Assembly (NCBI GenBank): GCA_903820565.1
Contig: CAIJHZ010000151.1
Span: 1 to 10,054, forward strand
Direction: 5' to 3'
DNA: 10,054 nucleotides
From: an uncultured Actinomycetes bacterium
GTDB lineage: Bacteria > Actinomycetota > Actinomycetes > Nanopelagicales > Nanopelagicaceae
The translations under genes were made by a program, and so were the position numbers. The first letter of the stretch is position 1, and the number at the start of each line of letters is the position of its first letter. Below, one piece after another: positions 7,084 to 10,054 of the stretch. The notes beneath the pieces were generated by a model, which saw only the letters and a list, made by a program, of their open reading frames with translations, was not told the DNA's origin and ran no database searches.

Positions 7084-8475
7084 ATGTCACCAACATCCCA
7101 TGATCCACGCGATCCAATTTCGCGGATTGCCCGATTAGTTGATGATGGAAAATTTGAATTTCTAATCCCCCGTACAGAATGCGGAATGATTGCTGTTACC
7201 GCCACCGTGAAGGGCAACAAAGTTGTCATTTTTGCATCTGATGCAACGATTAAAAGCGGAGCACTAGGTGTTGATGGATCAAAAGTAATTGTTTCTGCTT
7301 ATAAAGCGGCGATGGGAGCACAGGTGCCAATTATTGGTATCTGGCACAGTGGCGGAGCACGGCTGAGTGATGGTGTTGCATCCTTAGATGCATTTGGTGA
7401 AGTTTTTCAATCAATGATTTCGGCAAGTGGTCGCATTCCACAATTGTCTTTAGTGCTGGGGCCAACTGCAGGTGGCGGTGCATATGGTCCTGCTTTGACT
7501 GATGTTGTTGTCCTGGCACCCGAAGGTCGCATATTTGTTACAGGTCCTGATGTTGTGAAAAGTGTTACTGGCGAAGATATTGATATGGCGCTATTAGGTG
7601 GCCCCGAAGCACACAAGAAAAATAGCGGTCTGGCCCATGTTATTGCTGCAAGCGAAGATGAAGCATTTGAAGATATTCGCGTTTTGACAGCGCTTTTTGC
7701 TAATCAGGGATTTATGAATGAAAACGTTGAAGATATTGATTTATCAATCTTTGTCCCAGAACTAAAAGTTCGTACATACGAAGTTCATCCATTAGTTGAT
7801 GCGATCCTTGATAAAGATTCTGAACATATCGAACTGCTATCCATGTGGGCCCCTAACATGACAACGATTTTAGGAAGGTTAGGTGGCGCAACTGTTGGAG
7901 TCTTGGCAAATAATCCAGCACACCTTGCCGGAGTTCTAGATGCAGCTGCCGGTGAAAAGGCGGCTCGATTTGTGCGCACATGTGATGCCTTTGGAATTCC
8001 ACTGATTGTTATTGCAGATGTTCAGGGGTTCTTGCCGGGTGCAGGACAAGAGTGGGAAGGTGCGGTACGCAGAGGTGCAAAGTTATTGCACGCATTTGGT
8101 GAAGCAGTGATACCTCGGGTTACCTTGATTACTCGTCGTGCATACGGCGGCGCATATGTGGCGATGAATTCAAAGTCATTGGGTGCAACCCGAGTATTTG
8201 CCTGGCCGCAAGCCGAAGTTTCAGTCATGGGCGCGGTTGCAGCGGTGCGGGTGCTCCATCGTCGCTTGTTAGCTGATATTCCCGCGGAACAACGTGAATC
8301 AATGGAATTAGAACTTGCCGCTGAGCATGAAAAGGTTTCAGGTGGAGTATTAAAGGCAATTGAAATCGGCGCAGTTGATGAAATGTTAAGCCCTGCGCAA
8401 ACGCGAAGTGCGCTAGCAAAAACAATTGCTAACGCACCTCACCGCCGTGGATCCCACGGCAATATTCCGTTGTAG
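7084..8475 (+). CDS. accD: Acyl-CoA (acetyl-CoA) carboxylase carboxyltransferase beta subunit, AccD6-like, 463 aa
   Basis: This is the carboxyltransferase component that moves CO2 from biotin to acetyl-CoA, forming the malonyl-CoA used by FabD. Two crotonase-fold halves are visible: an N-half with WHSGGARLSDG (87-97) and GPTAGGGAYGPA (126-137), and a C-half with FLPGAGQEWEGA (316-327), RRAYGGAYVAM (351-361) and WPQAEVSVMGA (374-384). The length of 463 aa matches mycobacterial AccD6, which sits at the end of the fab operon, rather than the roughly 530-aa PccB/AccD5 type. In PccB enzymes the C-half motif reads GGAYDVM, and that Asp is linked to propionyl-CoA preference; here Val359 replaces it, as in acetyl-CoA-preferring subunits. 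The biotin-carboxylase/carrier alpha subunit is not in the window. ATG 7084 touches the fabF stop with no spacer. The gene ends 3 nt from the convergent SIMPL gene. Confidence 0.93.
   Translation: MSPTSHDPRDPISRIARLVDDGKFEFLIPRTECGMIAVTATVKGNKVVIFASDATIKSGALGVDGSKVIVSAYKAAMGAQVPIIGIWHSGGARLSDGVASLDAFGEVFQSMISASGRIPQLSLVLGPTAGGGAYGPALTDVVVLAPEGRIFVTGPDVVKSVTGEDIDMALLGGPEAHKKNSGLAHVIAASEDEAFEDIRVLTALFANQGFMNENVEDIDLSIFVPELKVRTYEVHPLVDAILDKDSEHIELLSMWAPNMTTILGRLGGATVGVLANNPAHLAGVLDAAAGEKAARFVRTCDAFGIPLIVIADVQGFLPGAGQEWEGAVRRGAKLLHAFGEAVIPRVTLITRRAYGGAYVAMNSKSLGATRVFAWPQAEVSVMGAVAAVRVLHRRLLADIPAEQRESMELELAAEHEKVSGGVLKAIEIGAVDEMLSPAQTRSALAKTIANAPHRRGSHGNIPL
8444..8460 (+). terminator. Perfect 7-bp hairpin at the accD 3' end, possible bidirectional transcription barrier
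   Basis: GCCGTGG-ATC-CCACGGC forms a GC-rich perfect stem with a 3-nt loop, inside the last codons of accD and 18 nt before the convergent SIMPL stop. No T-run follows on either strand, so it is not a canonical intrinsic terminator. Its place between two convergent genes with no other terminator suggests it slows or ends transcription in both directions. It may equally be a chance result of the coding sequence. Confidence 0.35.
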
Positions 8476-8478
8476 GAA

Positions 8479-9237
8479 TTAACTCTTAAACGTCACCGAA
8501 ACCGTTGCGGTAACTGTCTTTTCAATTGTTGATGTGTCATAGGCGCCGTAGTCAGCGGTCATTGTTGAATCCGGAGTTGTAATCTGAATTGGGCCGGCCT
8601 TTACATTTACTAGCGCCCCGATATTTCCTCCAACAGCCTTTGTCAGTGCTTCGGCACGAATTTTCGCATCCTTCATCGCCTCAGCCATTAACTGTGGGCG
8701 AAGTTCTGGCAAGTTTGAAATGTAATACTGCGGACCGTAATTATTTGCATTGATACCGGTAGCAAGTAGCGATCCGATTCCTTGGCTAAGCTTTGAAATT
8801 AACTGAACATCCTTTGAACGAACAGTAACTTCACGTGAAGCGCGGTAGGAAAGAACTCGTCCAGTTGCATTACCGTTGCTGTACTCCTCGTTCGCAAATG
8901 TTGAAACAGCGCCAAGAGTTAGGGCAGTGGCTGGAATTCCACCCTGTGTTAAATAATTCGAAAGCGCTGCAACATCAGCATCAACTTTTTTGACAGCGGT
9001 TGCAACTGTTGGAGAAGAAAGTGAGACATTGAGAACCCACACTGCATTGTCTGCAGTAGCTGTTGTCTTTGCAGACCCAGTGACAGTAATGCCATCGCTA
9101 CTACGCGATGCAAATCCTGAACCAACTCGCATTAATCCACCACCGAGAGCCAGTGAAAGAATTACAGCAGAAATAATTATGGTTACCGCTTTACGGCGTT
9201 CTACGGTGATTATTGGGCTTTCATTAAGTTGAGTCAT
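8479..9237 (-). CDS. SIMPL-domain (DUF541) membrane-anchored protein, 252 aa
   Basis: The N-terminus has a basic ERRKA stretch and then a hydrophobic segment (about residues 17-36), fitting a signal anchor or uncleaved signal peptide with the rest outside the membrane. The extracytoplasmic part is a SIMPL/DUF541 domain: DGITVTGSAKTTATADNAVW (48-67) at its start, DAKIRAEALTKAVGGNIGAL (190-209) near its end, and a terminal beta strand TVTATVSVTF. Members include BP26/OMP28 of Brucella and YggE of E. coli, which assemble into oligomeric rings and have been linked to oxidative stress; the biochemical role is unclear. The start ATG has no clear ribosome site, but TAGTAT lies 6 nt upstream, suggesting a leaderless promoter. 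It is 16 nt downstream of the DUF3145 gene on the same strand and convergent with accD. Confidence 0.88.
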   Translation of the reverse strand: MTQLNESPIITVERRKAVTIIISAVILSLALGGGLMRVGSGFASRSSDGITVTGSAKTTATADNAVWVLNVSLSSPTVATAVKKVDADVAALSNYLTQGGIPATALTLGAVSTFANEEYSNGNATGRVLSYRASREVTVRSKDVQLISKLSQGIGSLLATGINANNYGPQYYISNLPELRPQLMAEAMKDAKIRAEALTKAVGGNIGALVNVKAGPIQITTPDSTMTADYGAYDTSTIEKTVTATVSVTFKS

Positions 9238-9243
9238 GTTTGA

Positions 9244-9249
9244 ATACTA
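9244..9249 (-). promoter_or_regulatory. Candidate leaderless -10 box (TAGTAT) for the SIMPL gene
   Basis: Read on the minus strand, TAGTAT is followed by 6 nt (TCAAAC) and then the ATG. The TANNNT form and spacing are the same as at fabD. No -35 is recognisable, and no Shine-Dalgarno is present in the 16-nt gap after the DUF3145 stop. The gene may therefore be transcribed both from its own start and by read-through. Confidence 0.4.
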
Positions 9250-9253
9250 GCAA

Positions 9254-9763
9254 TTAGATTGCACGGAGACGAGGCACTTCTTGAAGGTCAACACTCCTAA
9301 AACGATCGAGTTCGTTTTCCCAAGAATTTCCCACCATTACTGCAATCCCTTCGCGAATACTTTCTTCGTCAAAAGATTGCGCCAAAATTGCATTAATTTG
9401 GTTTTCATTAACTAAAAGCGCACCGGATTGGTCAACAACTGCGCGATGTATTCCCAACTGTGGCGTGAAACGAAATAGCTCGCCCCCAAGTTCAGTGCCT
9501 TCAATAACTTCAAAATTTAAGTAATGCCAACTTCGGAGCGAACTTGCGATTTCGGCAGCCGCACCTTGTGCTCCACGAAATTCCAGTTGTGTGCGAAAAG
9601 TTCCGGGCATCAATGGTTGCGGATTCCATGACAGCTTTATCCAATTACCTAAGACGGTTTGGATCGCCCAATCAATATGGTGGCGCAGCGCAGAGGGTGC
9701 TGAATGAATAGTTAAGAAACCTCGAACCTGCTGACGGTTTGAAGGCGTGGTTAAACGTTCCAT
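9254..9763 (-). CDS. DUF3145-family actinobacterial protein, 169 aa
   Basis: The family is recognised by RGFLTIHSAPSALRHHIDWA (14-33) with the HSAP motif, then W-NPQPLMPGTFRTQLEF (46-62), GAAAEIASSLRSWHYLNFEV (67-86) and PQLGIHRAVVDQSG (101-114). Proteins of this family are about 160-170 aa, soluble, with no signal peptide or membrane segment, and no known activity. From memory, DUF3145 genes in other Actinobacteria, including Streptomyces, also sit next to the fabD-fabH-acpP-fabF cluster; here the gene is nearby but on the opposite strand. This suggests a lipid-related housekeeping role, which is inference only. The start ATG has a good AGGAG site 4 nt upstream. A promoter with near-consensus -35 and -10 boxes lies about 80-110 nt upstream. 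Confidence 0.85.
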   Translation of the reverse strand: MERLTTPSNRQQVRGFLTIHSAPSALRHHIDWAIQTVLGNWIKLSWNPQPLMPGTFRTQLEFRGAQGAAAEIASSLRSWHYLNFEVIEGTELGGELFRFTPQLGIHRAVVDQSGALLVNENQINAILAQSFDEESIREGIAVMVGNSWENELDRFRSVDLQEVPRLRAI

Positions 9764-9767
9764 GGTT

Positions 9768-9772
9768 CTCCT
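9768..9772 (-). promoter_or_regulatory. Shine-Dalgarno of the DUF3145 gene
   Basis: On the minus strand AGGAG lies 4 nt before the ATG that ends at 9763. It supports this start over later in-frame codons. Confidence 0.7.
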
Positions 9773-9841
9773 AGCAAGATGCGCCCAATGCGACCTTCCC
9801 CAGCGGCATTTTCGCGTCCCAATTGCTTGGTGAACACCTCA

Positions 9842-9871
9842 ATTACACACCCTTGAGCCTAAAACTGTCTA
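9842..9871 (-). promoter_or_regulatory. Sigma70-type promoter for the DUF3145-SIMPL pair
   Basis: On the minus strand TAGACA (plus 9866-9871; five of six to TTGACA) and TGTAAT (plus 9842-9847; five of six to TATAAT) are separated by 18 nt. Transcription would begin near 9835, giving a leader of about 70 nt that ends in the AGGAG site. This is the best match to a housekeeping promoter that I see in the window. Confidence 0.55.
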
Positions 9872-9899
9872 CCCCCGCTTTAGGCATACGGGGTGGTAG
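9857..9899. repeat. Interleaved inverted repeats in the divergent control region
   Basis: GCCTAAA (9857-9863) pairs perfectly with TTTAGGC (9879-9885). CTACCCCCG (9869-9877) pairs with CGGGGTGGTAG (9889-9899), with GU/bulge slack in the middle. The second repeat straddles the right arm of the first, so the two pairings interlock like a pseudoknot or exclude each other. The repeats overlap the -35 boxes proposed for both divergent promoters and could be operators. Read as RNA, they would lie mostly upstream of the expected csp transcript start. Confidence 0.45.
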
Positions 9900-9909
9900 G
9901 AGGTAGAGT
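9881..9909 (+). promoter_or_regulatory. Candidate promoter for the cold-shock gene
   Basis: TAGGCA (9881-9886, four of six) and TAGAGT (9904-9909, four of six; TANNNT form) are exactly 17 nt apart. The start would be near 9916, giving a leader of about 119 nt, in line with the long leaders known for cold-shock genes. Its -35 is 9 nt from that of the divergent DUF3145 promoter. The match is modest. Confidence 0.35.
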
Positions 9910-9944
9910 TCACCTCAGTCGGACGCTTAATCAGTACCCGTTTC

Positions 9945-9989
9945 ATGTTTTGCATAATCGGTATCGCTGGAGCAAGAGGAAGACCGTGA
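9945..9989 (+). other. Leader ORF 1 before csp, 14 codons (MFCIIGIAGARGRP)
   Basis: ATG 9945 opens a 14-codon frame ending with TGA at 9987-9989, which overlaps the GTG of leader ORF 2 as GTGA. No Shine-Dalgarno precedes the ATG, so translation is uncertain. It is noted because the overlap places two short ORFs in series before csp. Confidence 0.2.
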
Positions 9990-10030
9990 TTCGAGGATTT
10001 CTCGAAACACCCACATATCGAAGGAAATAA
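9986..10030 (+). other. Leader ORF 2 before csp, 14 codons (MIRGFLETPTYRRK), strong ribosome site
   Basis: GTG 9986 is preceded at 5 nt by AAGAGGA (9974-9980), as good a ribosome site as any in the window. The frame runs 14 codons to TAA 10028-10030, ending 4 nt before the csp ATG, so ribosomes finishing it would sit on the csp start. Its last codons contain the csp ribosome site AAGGAA. The peptide is not recognised. It could be a regulatory leader peptide or a chance ORF. Confidence 0.4.
9990..10006 (+). promoter_or_regulatory. Hairpin in the csp mRNA leader
   Basis: TTCGAG-GATTT-CTCGAA gives a perfect 6-bp stem with a 5-nt loop, starting 4 nt after the first base of the leader-ORF-2 GTG and ending 28 nt before the csp ATG. 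No U-run follows, so it is not a terminator. It could slow ribosomes on the leader ORF or act as a temperature-responsive element; both are inference. Confidence 0.35.
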
Positions 10031-10034
10031 ATAC

Positions 10035-10054
10035 ATGGCAACAGGCACAGTTAA
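10035..10054 (+). CDS. cspA: Cold-shock domain protein (CspA family), first 6 codons, truncated by window edge
   Basis: Only MATGTV and the first two bases of the next codon (AA, so Lys or Asn) are visible. MATGTVK is the typical opening of actinobacterial CspA-type proteins, small single-stranded nucleic-acid-binding beta-barrels that act as RNA chaperones. The start is supported by AAGGAA (10021-10026) 8 nt upstream, and the long leader is also typical of csp genes. With six residues the identification rests on that opening and context, so it remains provisional. Confidence 0.6.

Noticed and set aside
7331..8425. Several short minus-strand frames opposite accD
   Set aside because: They lie wholly inside a well-supported carboxyltransferase gene and look like frame shadows.
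9897..9904. AGGAGGT as a ribosome site for a gene starting near 9910
   Set aside because: It matches the anti-Shine-Dalgarno perfectly, but no ATG, GTG or TTG lies at a workable distance downstream.
1..10054. CRISPR arrays, insertion sequences, tRNA or rRNA genes, phage or defence genes
   Set aside because: No spaced repeats, transposase motifs, cloverleaf with CCA-type end, or defence-family motifs were seen; all large frames are housekeeping metabolism.

Overview
The window looks like chromosome of a low-GC, streamlined actinobacterium, most likely a freshwater planktonic member of the Nanopelagicales (acI: Planktophila/Nanopelagicus-like). Three things point there: a type II fatty-acid cluster in the actinobacterial order fabD-fabH-acpP-fabF-accD, a DUF3145 protein (a family I know only from Actinobacteria), and AT-rich coding sequence with very short spacers. 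The taxon is an inference, since no rRNA or marker search was possible.

Layout. (a) 2-1374, + strand: the 3' part of a GT4 glycosyltransferase resembling MgtA/PimB mannosyltransferases, followed 2 nt later by an SGNH/GDSL hydrolase. (b) 1412-3520: glgX/treX, a GH13 glycogen debranching enzyme. (c) 3550-8475: the fatty-acid initiation and elongation block fabD, fabH, acpP, fabF, accD, in tight operon spacing apart from a 113-nt gap before acpP. (d) 8479-9763, - strand: a DUF3145 gene and a SIMPL (DUF541) gene, convergent with accD and only 3 nt from it. (e) 9764-10034: a 271-nt divergent control region and leader, then the first 20 nt of a cold-shock protein gene.

How the genes work together. 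AccD, with a biotinylated alpha subunit encoded elsewhere, makes malonyl-CoA. FabD moves malonyl onto AcpP. FabH condenses a starter acyl-CoA with malonyl-ACP, and FabF elongates the acyl-ACP. FabG, a dehydratase and an enoyl reductase are absent and must lie elsewhere. No regulator gene precedes fabD; glgX does.

No clearly new multi-gene system is present. The less expected signals are regulatory: a repeated GTAAGTAAG element before both fabD and acpP; -10 boxes exactly 6 nt before the fabD and SIMPL start codons (leaderless-type promoters); a back-to-back divergent promoter pair spanned by inverted repeats; and a csp leader holding two 14-codon ORFs that overlap by GTGA, the second with a strong Shine-Dalgarno and a hairpin.
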